DNA from: Proteles cristata cristata
Taxonomy: Eukaryota > Chordata > Mammalia > Carnivora > Hyaenidae
DNA: 64,000 nt
Reading direction: 5' to 3'
NCBI GenBank assembly: GCA_017311185.1
Contig: JAESUZ010005182.1
Coordinates: 124,001 to 188,000 of the forward strand
Part shown: positions 22,520 through 34,894 of the stretch, in pieces
How the letters are laid out: the number at the start of each line of letters is the position of its first letter
Numbering within the stretch: the stretch's first letter is position 1
The notes under the pieces: generated by a model
What the model saw: the letters and a program-made list of their open reading frames with translations, nothing else
Told to the model about the DNA's origin: nothing
Database searches by the model: none
Program-made: the position numbers and the translations under genes

Positions 22520-23590
22520 CTTTGCTGATGGGGGGCGGGGCGGCGGGGATCTGACCAATAGCGTGGATGCATAAGTTCCATTCATCTGTTCATCCCACAG
22601 AGAGCTGGCATTCAGGGTGGAGAGATGAACAGCTCAGGCCACATGCGTCTCATCATCGGACTGAGGGAGGAGCCAGGGGGCTGCTTGCACAGAAATGTGT
22701 GCTTCTGAGCCTGAGAGCCCACTGCCCTACCAGGGGCGTCATGACCAAATTCGTCCTTGCTTCCCTGGGAATCTCCCCGGCACAGGGCCCTCTCTCTCAC
22801 GTCATCCCAGGCTCCCTCTCTCATCTGCATTGTTCTCTGTTCTCTTTAGCTCTGCCCATCCCCTGCTTCCCTCTGTCCTTCCCAAGCTCTTCCACATCGA
22901 CCCCTGCAAACCTCTCCCTGAATGTTGCCTCCAACTTTCACCCTAACGAAAACCAGCTCCTTCCCCAAAGATACCCCCACATTCCTAACCGAAGGCTCTT
23001 CGGAACAAGGTGGCGAGGAGGAGAGGGGTGGTCAGCACATGCCGCAGAAACAATGAGCCCAAATCCCGGTTGTTCACACAAAAACAGAGACTCCCTCGTG
23101 TCCCCTTGTCCAACACGGGTAGGCGGGGCTCTGCTCTGCGTCTGTTCATGCACCCGGGCTCTGCGTTCAGGGGCGGCCTCTGAAACGTCGCCAATCCCCT
23201 GGCAAAGAGGGAACAGATACGTGGATGGCCATGAGCTGGCTCTTGAAGCCTCCACTCAAGGCTCCATGTCACTGGTGTTCACATTTCATGTGACTTATAC
23301 GGCCGAGCCTCCTACCAACCAGGTACCCTTCAGGAGAGGCACCGAATATTGTGAACAGTAATACAATATGTGATCATATTGGCATATTGGCTGTTTCCAG
23401 ATATTACCAATCCTTCTCCAGACTCCTTTCCAGTTTTTTAACCCTGCTTCCCCTTGTCAGATCTCCTAGAATGACAGCCACCCCCTTGTCTTCCAGCTCT
23501 TCACAGGCTCCTGAGAAATCTGACAGTCACACTCCCCACTCTTCCTTCTCCCTCACCCCCTGTCAGACCCTTTAGAATGTTCCAGAGGTT
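22520..23590. other. Intergenic with a 264-codon open frame
   Basis: An ATG-started open frame runs 22567-23361 on plus. It is low in complexity, shows no domain known to me, and other frames are partly open as well. Treated as chance. Confidence 0.4.
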
Positions 23591-23782
23591 CTCTGTCACT
23601 TCTTTCAGTCCCCAGAGAAGCGACCCTCCTCCAAGCCACCATCACTTCTTGCCTGAAGCTGCAACAGCTTGCTCCACAGTTAATTCATCATCTCACCCAC
23701 AAATGGAGTAGATTCAGTCACACTGAGTAAACCGCTCCATAGTTTCCCACCGCCTTCAGAGAGAGTCTAAAATCCTTACCTG

Positions 23783-23991
23783 GCGGCACCTGGGTGGCTT
23801 AGTCGGTTAAGCATCTGACTCTTGGTTTCAGCTCAGGTCATGATCTCAAGGTTCATGGGATCAAGCGCCGCATCAGGCTCTGTGCAGACAGTCCAGAGAC
23901 TGCTTGGGATACTCTCTCTCTCTCCCCCTCCCTCGTGTGTTCTCTCTCCCTCAAAATAAAAAATTAAACTTTAACAAAATAAATAAAATAG
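23783..23991 (+). mobile_element. SINEC, first of a pair in L2
   Basis: The pair is flanked by AATCCTTACCT on both sides (about 23771-23781 and 24224-24234). Confidence 0.9.
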
Positions 23992-24222
23992 AGGGCACCT
24001 GGGTGGCTCAGTGGTTAATGTCCGACTTCAGCTCAGGTCATGGTCTTGTGGTTTATGAGTTCGAGCTCCACGTTGGGCTCTGTGCTGTCAGCATGGAGTC
24101 TGGAGCCTGCTTCAGATTCTGTGCCTCCCTCTCTCTCTGCCTCTCCCCTGCTCTCTCTCTCTCTCAAAAATAAATAAACATTAAAACATTTTTAATAAAT
24201 AAATAAACTAATTAATTTAATT
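23992..24222 (+). mobile_element. SINEC, second of the pair
   Basis: Sits in the A-rich tail of the first. Confidence 0.9.
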
Positions 24223-24627
24223 TAATCCTTACCTTTCCCTAGAAAGCTCTTCGTAGCAGGCTTCTGCTTGCCGCCTCAGGCCCAGCCACTGCCTTGGTCA
24301 CTCCGCAGACCAGCCATTGATACTTTCACTGCCTTAGGGCTTTCACAACACAATTCTCTTGGCCTAGAACTCTCTCCACCCCTCCCCCCTTCATCTCTCA
24401 GATCTCAACTTCCTCAATGAGGCCTTTACATCCAGTAGGTTCTTTCTGTATGAGTGCGCCTGCAGTGCCCCTATGGCCCCTTCTGAAATACTTAACAGTC
24501 CCCGCCCCCAAACCCGCTTGTTCAGTGCCCATCCTGCCCATTCAGACTGAGCAGCACGAAGGCAGTGGCTGTCTGTGCCACTGCTCTGTGGCAGTACAGT
24601 GATCATGCTCAGTAAATATTTTTTCAG

Positions 24628-24733
24628 GGGCACCTAGCTGGCTCAGTTGTTAAGCTACTGACTCTTGATCTTAGCTCAGATCACAGCTTGTGGAATCAAG
24701 CCCTGTGTTGGGAGCGTGAAGCCTGCTTGGGAT

Positions 24734-24764
<31 letters not shown>

Positions 24765-24821
24765 GCCCCTCCCCTGCTTGTTCTCCTTCCCTCTCTCTCT
24801 CAAACTAAATAAATAAACTTT
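24628..24821 (+). mobile_element. SINEC at the left of a rearranged block
   Basis: Left flank AAATATTTTTTCA recurs near 26097-26109. Confidence 0.85.
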
Positions 24822-25776
24822 TTTTAATGTTTATTATTTATTTTTGAGAGAGAGAGACTGAGTACAAGCGGGGGAGAGGCAGAGAGAGAGGGAGACAGAA
24901 TCTGAAGCAGGCTCCAGCCTCTGAGATGTCAGCACAGAGCCCGATGCAGGGCTCAAACTCATGAACAGGGAGAACATGACTGTGGGGAATAAGTTTAGGA
25001 ACTCCCTGAGCCTGCACTGATGGGTTAACAAGGCAAAAAGAATTACAAAGCCATAGGATGCTCACGCCCAAGTTTGGGTAAACAAGATTGGGTAAATAAG
25101 TATAGAGAGGGCAGGGCCGAGGCCCCCAGGATAGAGGGGGTGGGGCCAAGGTCCCAATACAAAGGTATATGAGGTAACTAAGATTAGGTGTTGTGGGGGG
25201 AATGCTCCCCAATTTAGCACTATAGCAGAAAGCTGCTTTCATGGGAAGGGAAGGAAGGATCAAAGCAAGTAAACAGGTAAATAGGGCTGTAGACCATTGT
25301 GGGTGAAGTTGCCCAGAGCGGAGCTGATAGCAAAAGAAAGGTGCTTTGTTGACCCTGAGGTTGCACTTTCTATCTGTCTTACCCTCTAGGCTGGCTAAGA
25401 TAATCAGACAATGCTCCTCATGTCTGCCGTCAACATCCATCTGCCTGGCCCAGGACTTGGTTTATATTGACCCAACCCCCTAATACCATATATCTTCAAA
25501 CCCCCCTTTCCCTCATGCCCATGAGTTAGTGCTCACAGATTCATTGTCTCTTTGTGCACGCCCAGCATGTTTGTAAGCCTTCTGACTTAATAAATACGGA
25601 GCAAGGACTCTTAATCGCAGATCTTGTCTTTGTCCTGGACATTAGCCATCTCTCGCATTTTAATCCTGCGTCCGCTTTCTTGCTGGGCAAGAAAGAACTT
25701 TAGACCGAGAGTCTACGACGCACGTGACCTGAGCTGAAGTTGGATACTCAACCAACTGAGTCACCCAGGAGCCCCT
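24822..25776 (-). mobile_element. SINEC split by the solo LTR
   Basis: The two halves (24822-24980, 25729-25776) join into one SINE when the LTR and one target copy are removed. Confidence 0.85.
24981..25722 (+). mobile_element. Solo LTR of an endogenous retrovirus (class II-like)
   Basis: 742 bp starting TGTGGGGAATAAG and ending in CA, with AATAAA at 25589-25594 and no internal viral genes. It splits a minus-strand SINE; flanks CATGAC (24975-24980) and CGTGAC (25723-25728) form a 6-bp duplication with one mismatch. The TGTGGGG start and 6-bp duplication fit betaretrovirus-like elements, an inference only. Confidence 0.75.
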
Positions 25777-25839
25777 GAAGGAGTCTTTTTTTAAGAACAG
25801 AAGATGGAAGACAGAGACTGTTCATCAGAACAGAAATGA

Positions 25840-26012
25840 TTGTGGATCAGGCTGCCCATGTAAGAATCCTGACTCCACTGGTGATCAGTGCGGGCACTGG
25901 AAGAGTAATTTCAAACTCTCTGTGCCTCAGTTTCCTCATTTGTAACAAGGGAGTGGTAACAGTATGTTATTCACAGGGATATTTGGGAAGGAGGGTGTTG
26001 CGAGGCTTAAAT
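25840..26012 (+). mobile_element. MIR inside the 24.6-26.1 kb block
   Basis: TGTGCCTCAGTTTCCTCATT phrase. Confidence 0.65.
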
Positions 26013-26014
26013 AA

Positions 26015-26079
26015 ACCGTGAGATCATGACCTGAGCCAAAGCTGGATGTTTAACTGACTGAGCCACCTCAGCACCCCAA
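26015..26079 (-). mobile_element. SINEC head fragment
   Basis: Head-side 65 nt only, with a tail-like AATAAATAAAC following on the wrong side; part of a rearranged block. Confidence 0.75.
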
Positions 26080-26663
26080 TAAATAAACTTTTAAAAAATA
26101 TTTTTTCAATAGAAGAATGAATTTGTCATACATAGAGACTGAGGGAAGGAGATAATCAAGGTTAAAAGATGCAATTGGCCATGAGTAAAGTAGCCTCCTG
26201 ACCTAATCGAGAGAAGCAGAAGAGGCTGGGACCTTTGTGCCACCTCTGGATCCCTTACTCCTGAACTTCCCCATACACCATTCCCTTCCAGCATTTCCCT
26301 CGAAGTTTCTAGACCTCCTGCAGTGCCTTCCTCCCCACACCCATTGAAAGAAATCTGGTTTCATGACTGAGAGGGCATTTCCTCCCCTCTTCCCTCATCC
26401 TCACCTCTGCTGTTCTCACCTCTCCTGTGCATCCCACATGTCCCGCCAGCCAAGTCAGCTGGAAAAGTCCGGAGCTTCTCTGAGATGTCGTCTGTCCTCA
26501 GATTCATTGCTGAGCAGAAGGACTTGAATGACACCCTGGAAAAAGAAACATCCTGATGCATTAGCGAAACACATTCCAGGCCTGGGTTTCTCTGCCAAAC
26601 CAAGCTGTGCTATGGTGTGACATGAGCAGCTTTGGAAAGGCCCCTGAGGCATAGTGCCCCCCT

Positions 26664-26847
26664 TTTATATGATTTATTTATTTTTGAGAGAGAGCTTGGC
26701 AGAGGGAAGAGGGAGGGAACAGAGGATCAGAAGCGGGGTCTCCGCTCTGACAATGATGAGCCCAATGTGGGGCTCAAACTCACAAACTGCAAGATCATGA
26801 CCTGAGCCGAAGTCGGAGCTCAACCGACTGAGCCACCCAGGTGTCCC
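26664..26847 (-). mobile_element. SINEC
   Basis: Duplication CATAGTGCCCCCCT / CATAGTGCCTCCTT at 26650-26663 and 26848-26861. Confidence 0.9.
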
Positions 26848-26904
26848 CATAGTGCCTCCTTCTAGGGCTGAGATGGTGTCTGAAATCATAGCACTGGGGA
26901 CAGC

Positions 26905-27170
26905 ATTACTTCACCAGAGCTGCCAGACACGAAGTACCACAGACTGAGTGGCTCAAACAACAACAGAAACGAACTTTCTCACAGTTCTGGAAGCTATACA
27001 CCCAAAGATGGAGGTGTTGGCAGGAGTGGGTTCTTCTGAGGCCTCTCCTCGGCGGGCAGACTGTTTCGCGTTACTGGTTCAATTTCTGTTTTTCTGACCA
27101 AATCCTCAGTCACCACATTTTGCCTCCTGTAGCCATGCAAGTAATTTGGGCCCATTGGACGTGAGCAGAA
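26905..27170. repeat. Old interspersed repeat, second copy
   Basis: TCTCACAGTTCTGGAAGCTA and TTCTTCTGAGGCCTCTCCTC align with the copy at 19430. Confidence 0.5.
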
Positions 27171-27524
27171 GTAAGATGGCGACTTCTGGGTCATGTCCTT
27201 AAAATGAAACTAATCACTCCACACTTCCATGTTCTGTCTTCTCACCCACGAGCACAGGAATTCGGGGATGGCCTGTGGGGACCATGCTCATAGCTGGGCA
27301 ATACGAAAGGTAGGACTTATGACCACTTGAAATGGGGCCACCCACCCACTCTGGAGGGTGCAAATTGTGAAACAAATGTCTTCGGACGCATTTTGTTCCG
27401 GACTCTCTTTGTTGTTCCTCAGTCCAAACTCTACTGCAGACAGCTGTAAAGAGCAAAACTATAGAGGCCCCAAAACCTTCAGTCACAGAATACAAATAAC
27501 ACTTGGATTTAAAAAGTAAAACTT

Positions 27525-27703
27525 TGGGGCGCCTGGGCAGCTCTGTCGGTTAAGCATCTAGCTCTTGATTCCTGCTCAGGTCATGATGCCACAGTTTGTG
27601 AGTTCAAGCCCCCCACGTTGGGCTCTGAAAGCATGGAACTTGCTTGGGATTCTCTGTTTCCCTGTCTCTCCACTCTCTATCTCTCAAAAATAAATAAACA
27701 TTA
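27525..27703 (+). mobile_element. SINEC, first of a pair
   Basis: Short copy; its tail hosts the next. Confidence 0.9.
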
Positions 27704-27950
27704 GGGGTGTCTGGGTGGCTCAGTTGGTTAAGCGTCCAACTTCGGCCCAGGTCATGATCTCACGGTTCATGGGTTTGAGCTCTGCGTCGGGCTCTGTGCT
27801 GACAGCTCAGAGCCTGAAGCCTGTTTCAGATTCTGTGTCTCCCTCTCTCTCTGACCCTTCCCTGCTCACAGTGTCTCTCTCTCTAAGAAATAAATTAAAA
27901 AAATTTAAATATTTTTAAAAATAAATAAACATTTAAAAATAAAGAAAATA
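27704..27950 (+). mobile_element. SINEC, second of the pair
   Basis: Long A/T tail with AAATAAA units. Confidence 0.9.
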
Positions 27951-28106
27951 ATAAAAATAAAGAAAGGAATCCTTATAACTGTATGGCAATAAAAGCTCGA
28001 CGAAAACAGTGTTTCAAGGGTAATTCCAGCTGTCAACATTTTTATCAAAGAAGAAAGATTGAAAACAAGTGAAGAAAGCCTTAGCTTTAGAAATGAAGTA
28101 TGAGTG

Positions 28107-28340
28107 GGGGAGGCGCCTGGGTGGCTCAGTCAGTTGAGCGTTTGACTTCGGCTCAGGTCATGATCTCACGGTTTGTGGGTTTGAGCCCCGAGTTGGGCTC
28201 TATGCTGACAGCTCGGAGCCTGGAGCCTGTTTCAGATTCTGTGTCTCCCTCTCTCTCCGCCCCTCCCCCACTCGTGCTCTGTCTCTGTTTCTCTCTTTCT
28301 CTCTCAAAAATAAATAAACATTAAAATTTTTTTAAAAAAG
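28107..28340 (+). mobile_element. SINEC, first of three
   Basis: Together with the next copy flanked by AGAAATGAAGTATGAG at 28089-28104 and 28582-28597. Confidence 0.95.
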
Positions 28341-28581
28341 GGGGCGCCTGGGTGGCTTAGTCCGTTAAGCGTCCGACTTTCGCTTAGGTCAGGATCTCGC
28401 GGTTCGTGGGTTCGAGCCCCGCGTCGGGCTCTGTGCTGACTGCCAGCTCAGAACCTGGAGCCAATTTCAGAGTGTATCTCCCTCTCTCTCTGACCCTCCC
28501 CTGCTCACGCTGTCTCTCTCTCTCTCTCTCTCCTAGAAATAAATAAAATATATCTATATATATTTAAAACTTTTTAAAAAA
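28341..28581 (+). mobile_element. Young SINEC, second of three
   Basis: GGCTTAGTCCGTTAAGCGTC head; inserted in the tail of the first. Confidence 0.9.
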
Positions 28582-28597
28582 AGAAATGAAGTATGAG

Positions 28598-28790
28598 GGG
28601 CACTCAGATGGTTCAGTTGGTTAAACAGCTGACTCTTGATTTCGGCCTCTTGATTTCGGCTCAGGTCATGATCTCAGAGGGCTCTGCACTGACATCACAG
28701 AGCCTCCTTGGGATTCAATCCCTGCCCCTTCCCCTCCCCCCTGCAAAATAAATAAAATACACATTTTAAATAATGAAATATAAAACAATG
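28598..28790 (+). mobile_element. Diverged SINEC, third of three
   Basis: Carries a perfect tandem duplication of 14 nt (28633-28646 and 28647-28660) and lacks part of the middle. Confidence 0.85.
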
Positions 28791-29414
28791 GAGAAAATCC
28801 AAAAAACAAGATGAAAAATATTTTCAGGCAGAAATAAAGTAGAAAAAAACAGGAAAATTAACTAAAAAACCCCCACAGAAATTGGTTATTTGTAATGCTT
28901 CAGGCAAGGCTGGTGGAGAGAAAAAAGAAAGATGCCAAATAAAAGCATAATTTATAGGGAAAAGGGAGAAAGGACTACAGAAATGAATATTTGTAGAATA
29001 ATAAAATAAAATTCAAACCCTATAAACTACTGCATTTAAAAATGATAACAAAATGGATAGATGCCCATAAGAATAGAAAATGCCAATACTGAAACAAGAA
29101 GAAACAGACCATTAAAGAAACTGACATTAAAGAAACCATTTAAACATTTAAAGAAACCACAAAAGAAACTGACATTTTAGTTTAAAGCCCCAGATGAAGT
29201 TCAAGGGCAGCTCTACCAAAGTTTCAAAGAACAAATAGCACCTACCACATACAAATTATTACAAGGAAAAAAGCAAAGAAATTCATCTACTGAAGAAGGA
29301 CATTTTGGGAAAAGAATATTAGACACCTATTTTACCTTCTAATTGCATATACAATTCCAAAGTAAGATATTAGATAAGCAAATACAAATAATGTGTAAAA
29401 AATAAAATGGCACC

Positions 29415-29660
29415 GGGGCACGTGGGTGGCTCAGTCGGTTAAGCATCTGACTTCAACTCATGTCATGTATCTCATGGTTCATGAGTTCGAGCCCCAAGTT
29501 AGTCTCTGTGCTGACAGGTCAGAGCCTGGAGCCTGCTTTAGCGTCTGTCTCTCCCTCCCTCTCTCTCTCTCTCTCTCTGTCTGCCTGTCCTTGCTTGCAC
29601 TCTGTCTCTCTCTCTCAAAAATAAACAAACATTAAAAAATTTTTAAAAATAAATAAAATG
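29415..29660 (+). mobile_element. SINEC
   Basis: Flanks AATAAAATGG on both sides. Confidence 0.9.
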
Positions 29661-29999
29661 GGATCAAGTAGGTTTTAGTAAACATCAGAAAATTAATACT
29701 ATAATATACTATATGATGGAGTAAAATAAGAAAGTCACATGTTCACCTTCACAGATTTTTTAAAAAATTTAACAAAGTTTAACACCTATTTACGTTAAAA
29801 GCTCCGGGAAATTTAGGGATAGAAAGGAATGTCTATAATTTGATAAAGACTAATCTACCACAAACTTTAAGCTCGTTCCCTTTAAGACCAGTAAGAAGAC
29901 ATAGCTGGCCTCCATCACCACCACTGTTTACTCCTAGGGGTCCTGACCAGTGCAATAAGTCATTATAAATATTATTATGAATATAAATATATACATAAG

Positions 30000-30216
30000 G
30001 CACGTCTCGGTGGCTCAGTCAGTTAAGCATCCGACTCTTGGTTTCGGCTGAGGTCATGATCTCACGGTTTCGTGAATTCGAGTCCCATGTCGAGCTCTGT
30101 GCTGGTAGCATGAAGCCTCTTTGGGATTCTCTCTCTCTCCCTCTCTCTCTGCCCCTCCACAACTTGCACTGTTTCTGTGTCTCTCAAGATAAATAAATAA
30201 ACTTTAAAAATAAGGA
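30000..30216 (+). mobile_element. SINEC
   Basis: Complete, diverged head. Confidence 0.85.
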
Positions 30217-30286
30217 AAGGGAGAGGGGATGATTAAGCTGTCATTATTTCTATGTGATTTGGCATTCCATATAGAAAACCCAAACC

Positions 30287-30508
30287 AGGCGCGTGGGTGG
30301 CTCAGTCAGTTAAGAGTCCGACTTCGGCTCAGGTCACGATATCACCATTCATGGGTTCGAGCCCCGCGTCAGGCTCTGTGATGACAGCTAGCTCAGAGCT
30401 TGGAGCCTGTCTTCGGATTCTGTGTCTCCCTCTCTCTCTGATCCTCCCCTGCTCACACTGTCTCTCTCTCTCTCTCTCAGAAATAAATAAATCATTAAAA
30501 AATATTTA
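30287..30508 (+). mobile_element. SINEC
   Basis: Complete, AAATAAATAAAT tail. Confidence 0.9.
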
Positions 30509-30843
30509 AAAAGCTTCTTTAGCCTTGAAAACATAGTGAAAATGAGATGCCCATGATATACTAAAATTAAAGATTTGTCCTGAACAAAGACTTAACCGAA
30601 AACATTAACTAAAGAAGGAAAGACCTGAGAGAAGATATTTTCAGCTTCGAAAGAAAAAGTGATTAATTTCCAGAATAAACAAAACCCTGCAAATATAACA
30701 GAATGGAAATCAACAACAACAACAACAACAACAAACTGGCAAAAAATATGAATGGACAATTAACACAAAAGAAAATCCAAATGGCTAACAAGTCTGAAGA
30801 GATGCCCAACCTCATTCATAATCAGTTAGGAAATGACAACATG

Positions 30844-31072
30844 GGGGCGCCTGGGTGGCTTAGTCGGTTAAGCATCCGACTCTCGCTTAGGTCATGATCT
30901 CGCGGTTCGTGGGTTCGAGCCCCGCGTCGGGCTCTGTGCTGACTGCCGGCTCAGAGCCTGGAGTCTGTTTCAGAGTCTGTCACTCCCTCTCTCTCTGACC
31001 CTCCCCTGCTCACACTGTCTCTCTCTCTCTCTCTCTCCTAGAAATAAATAAAAAAAATTAAAAAGGAAAAAA
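30844..31072 (+). mobile_element. Young SINEC
   Basis: Perfect duplication GGAAATGACAACATG at 30829-30843 and 31073-31087. Confidence 0.95.
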
Positions 31073-31491
31073 GGAAATGACAACATGCCAGTTTCAGTCC
31101 ATCAGTGGCCAAATTTAGGAGCTTGGAGAGAAAATAAAATAAAATTTTAAAACGTAAAAAATTACATAGAAGCTCAGAGAAGAGCTAATGAACTAGAAGA
31201 CCTAAGCTAGAGGAAGGTAGTGAAGACATGTGGACTTTGTAACTATCACTATCACACACCCCAGTTGGTATAATTTAGTATGTATATTCTATGATCTAAC
31301 ATTCTCAACCTTAGGTGTATAATCCAGCAAAACTCTCAGACAAGTCCCAGAGGACACAATTACAAGATTGATGAGGTACTATTTGTAGTAGCAAAGAATT
31401 CAAGCCAAAGTAGATTTTCGTTAGTCAATGAATAGAGATGGTGAGTTAATAAACTGAAGAGCTATGTGGCAATCAGAAGCAATGAACCAGA

Positions 31492-31594
31492 GGCACCCGG
31501 CTGAGTCAGTCAGCAGAGCATCCAACTCTTGATCTTGGGGTTGTGAATTCGAGCCCCAAGTTGGGTGGAGAGATTACTAAAAATAAATAAAATC
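31492..31594 (+). mobile_element. Short older-type SINEC
   Basis: Lacks the CT-rich middle; phrase GTTGGGTGGAGAGATTACTA marks another carnivore subtype. With the next copy flanked by AGAAGCAATGAACCAGA (31475-31491) and AGAAGCAATAAACCAGA (31830-31846). Confidence 0.8.
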
Positions 31595-31714
31595 TGGGGC
31601 ACCAGAGTGGCTCAGTCTGTGAAGCATCTGACTTCACCTCAGGTCATGACCTCACACTTCATGAGTTTGAGCCCGGCATTGGGCTCAGCACTGGTGATGC
31701 AGAGCCTGCTTGGG

Positions 31715-31750
<36 letters not shown>

Positions 31751-31829
31751 CCTTCCCACCTGTGCATGTGTGCTTTCTCTCAAAATAAATAAATCAACTT
31801 TAAAAAATAAATAAAATCTTTTTTAAAAA
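31595..31829 (+). mobile_element. SINEC
   Basis: Inserted in the tail of the preceding short copy. Confidence 0.9.
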
Positions 31830-32150
31830 AGAAGCAATAAACCAGACATATTAACAACATGATATGGTCTTAAAACAATATTGAGAAAAAAGAAGTAAAA
31901 TAGAAATTCATTTAATACCATTTTTGTAAATTAAAAACATACGAAAAACAAAAAATACATAAAGCACTGTACATCTTTTTAGGAATATAGACATATCCAA
32001 GAATCAGAAATTAAATACATTAGAAATTGCTTCTATAAGGTGGAAGAAGAGAAAGAAATGAGAAAGGAGATATGGGAGGGGAAAAAATGACACAAAAGAA
32101 TACCTTTACACCAGTTACTGCTAATAGTGTGTCAGAAATAAAACAGTATG

Positions 32151-32365
32151 GGGGCGCCTGGGTGGCTTAATCGGTTAAGCGTCCGACTTTCGCTTAGGTC
32201 ATGATCTCGCGGTTCGTGGTTCGAGCCCCGCATCGGGCTCTCTGCTGACTGCCAGCTCAGAGCCTGGAGCCTGTTTCAGTCTGTGATTCCCTCTCTCTCT
32301 GACCCTCCCCTGCTCACGCTGTCTCTCTCTCTCTCTCCTAGAAATAAATAAAACATTAAAAAAAA
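32151..32365 (+). mobile_element. Young SINEC
   Basis: GGCTTAATCGGTTAAGCGTC head, near-consensus body. Confidence 0.95.
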
Positions 32366-34389
32366 AAAGAAAGAAAAGGAAGAAAAGGAAGCAATACAAG
32401 CAAAAATCATAAGGAAGGACAACAAAGGATATTTCACATTGAGGAAAGGAGTAATTCACTGATGTCATGTTAATATCATAAATCCTCATGCACATAACAA
32501 CATAACTTCTAAGTATATAAAGCAAAAACTGATACACCTAAAAGGAGACATGAACATCTCCTCACTAATAATGGGAGAGTCTATTATACTTTCCAGAAGG
32601 TAAAATATCAAACAGAAAAAAGAAAAAAAAAGTAAGGAACAAGAATTAGAGATAATTCAGATACAAAAAGATAACAAACTTGTGTAGTCAGATCTCTGAT
32701 CCCAACAACCAGACGCACATCTTTAAAACATACAGAACACTTCCAAAACAAAACAAAACAAAACAAAACCCACATACTAGGTCGAAAGGGAAATGTCAGC
32801 ACATTCCTAAGGATTTATATCATTCAGAACATGTTCATTGAATAAAATTAGCAATCAACTGCAAAAAGATAATCAAGGAACAGTCCACGTACCTAGATGT
32901 TCAAAAATACATTTCTAAATAACCTGGTCTAAGTAATTTGATATTACATTTTTGGGGAACTGAATGACAAAAAAAGTACCCCATGTCAAAACCTGGAGAA
33001 CACAGAATAAGTAAACACTAAAATGGGGGGGCGGGGCAGTGAGTCAACAAAGCAGAAATTAATGAAATAAACTGCTCCCAAATAAGTAGGAAAGATTGTC
33101 AACAAACAAAAAGCTAGTTTGTTCTCTTTTTAAGACTGATGAAACTATAAAACTTGGGGCAACTGATCCAGAAAAATAAGAAAACAAACAAATAAATATC
33201 AGGAAAACTAAAGAAAATATACCTTCAGATGCAAATGAATCATAAAACATATCAGGCATAAAGTTATGCCAGTGAATCTGAAGTCCTAGAAAAAATAGAT
33301 ATTGTTCTAGGCAAATGTAAATTGCAAACATTTATTCCAGGAGAAAGCAATAAATCTGAATAAACCAATATCCACAGAGGAAGGTGAAATTACAGTCAGA
33401 GACCTACCAAAAAGGCGCCATGCATGGGTGATCTTAAGGTCAAGTTCTATCAAATGTTTCAAGAGCAGGTAATTCCAATATATCACAAGCCATTCCAATT
33501 GCCCAGTAAGATAGTAAGTATGACTCGGTTTCTGAGTCATGGAACAGGGCTGACATTTCTCTGATGTCATAACTGGGCAAGGACAGCCCAAGAAAGAAAA
33601 ACACAGGCCAATTCCATTCTGAGAACAAATGCAAAACAACCCTAAATAAAATATTATTCAGTGGAATCCAGCAATGGGGACAGGGAGAAGGAGAAGGATT
33701 CAACATTAACAGATTAAGGTAGAAAAACCATCAGATCACATTGATAAATGCATAGAAAGCATTTGGTAAAAGTCAACACCTGCTTTTAAAAAACCTACTA
33801 GCAAATCAGAAATAGAACTTGATAAAGGACTTCTATGAGAAATCTGAAAACATCACACTTCATAGTAAAATCTTAGCATTATTCCTTCAAAAATCTTGGA
33901 TGAGACAAGGATTGTCTATTATCACCACTATCAATAACATTGTATTGAAACTCTTAGGCAAAGGGGAAGGGGTGAGAAATGAGTGATAAAGATTGGAAAG
34001 AATTAAACTGTCATTTTGTTACCCCAATGGGATCGTCTAGCCAGGCAAGTATGGAGAATTAGCTGTCTAGCTGTTCTAAAACAAGTAAGAGTGAGTTCAA
34101 CAAGGTAGCCAGATCCAAGATCAGCAGTAAGAATGCAAGAGTAGTAATTGATTAGGGGGGAGGGGGGGGAAAGATCCAAGTCATAAATAAATAAGTAAAA
34201 ATAGTAAAGTCCCAGTGAGTGAACCAGAGAAAGCATGTACCAGATATCCCAGGAGAAAAATCATACCTATGTCTAAGACGGAAGACCCAATATTATGAAA
34301 TCACAAATTCTCCCCCAAATCAATAACTTATTCATTTACAATCCCAATCGAAATCCAAAGCATCTGTTATGGAATTGACTTATTCCATC
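32366..34389 (+). mobile_element. Second old L1 ORF2 block, plus
   Basis: Decayed sequence resembling first the endonuclease and then the reverse-transcriptase parts of ORF2. Lies in the same direction as the preceding block but restarts further upstream in ORF2, so it is a separate copy. Confidence 0.55.
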
Positions 34390-34894
34390 CCACTCCCCAT
34401 TCCCACTGCAGGAGCTGCCAGGTTTAGAATCAAGCCAAGGCCCCTTGCTCACCCAAGTCTAGGAATTATCTGGGAAATCACCTGTTTTGCTGCCCACCTG
34501 CCTTTCTCTGCTTTGAACCCATAAGCAGTTGGTAACCAGAGTAACAATGTTGACCTAACACAAGCATGTTGGTTAATACGCAATTTTTCTCCGGGAAGTT
34601 AATATTTTGAAGCAATCAGGGACAGGCTTTCTCACAGTTAAAGGGGAAGGCTTAGAGATCGAAAAAGTTCTTCATGCCCACAAAAAGGCTGAAAATCTGG
34701 AGAACTGTCTTCCTTTAGATCCACAGTGGCCTGCTTTAGTGGTTTCAAGGATCAAAAGCTTGCTACAATGTTATGGTATGTGGCAAAGTTGTGAATGCAG
34801 ATGAAGAAAGCACAATGATATTTTCTCATAACAAAACAACAGGTTAATGAAAGCAACACCTTAACTCAGATTTTTAATTTTGATGGAAATGATT
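34390..34894. other. Unassigned sequence between L1 blocks
   Basis: Not L1-like; no gene or named repeat recognised. Confidence 0.4.

Larger units (their letters stand above)
23590..24627 (+). mobile_element. L2 3' end, split by SINEs
   Basis: Decayed L2 (AGGGCTTTCACAACACAATT, CTCAGTAAATATTTT), ending in the rearranged block at 24.6 kb. Confidence 0.6.
28795..31990 (+). mobile_element. Old L1 ORF2 block, plus, riddled with SINEs
   Basis: AT-rich, decayed ORF2 reverse-transcriptase sequence broken by six SINEs between 29415 and 31829. No long open frame remains. Confidence 0.6.
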
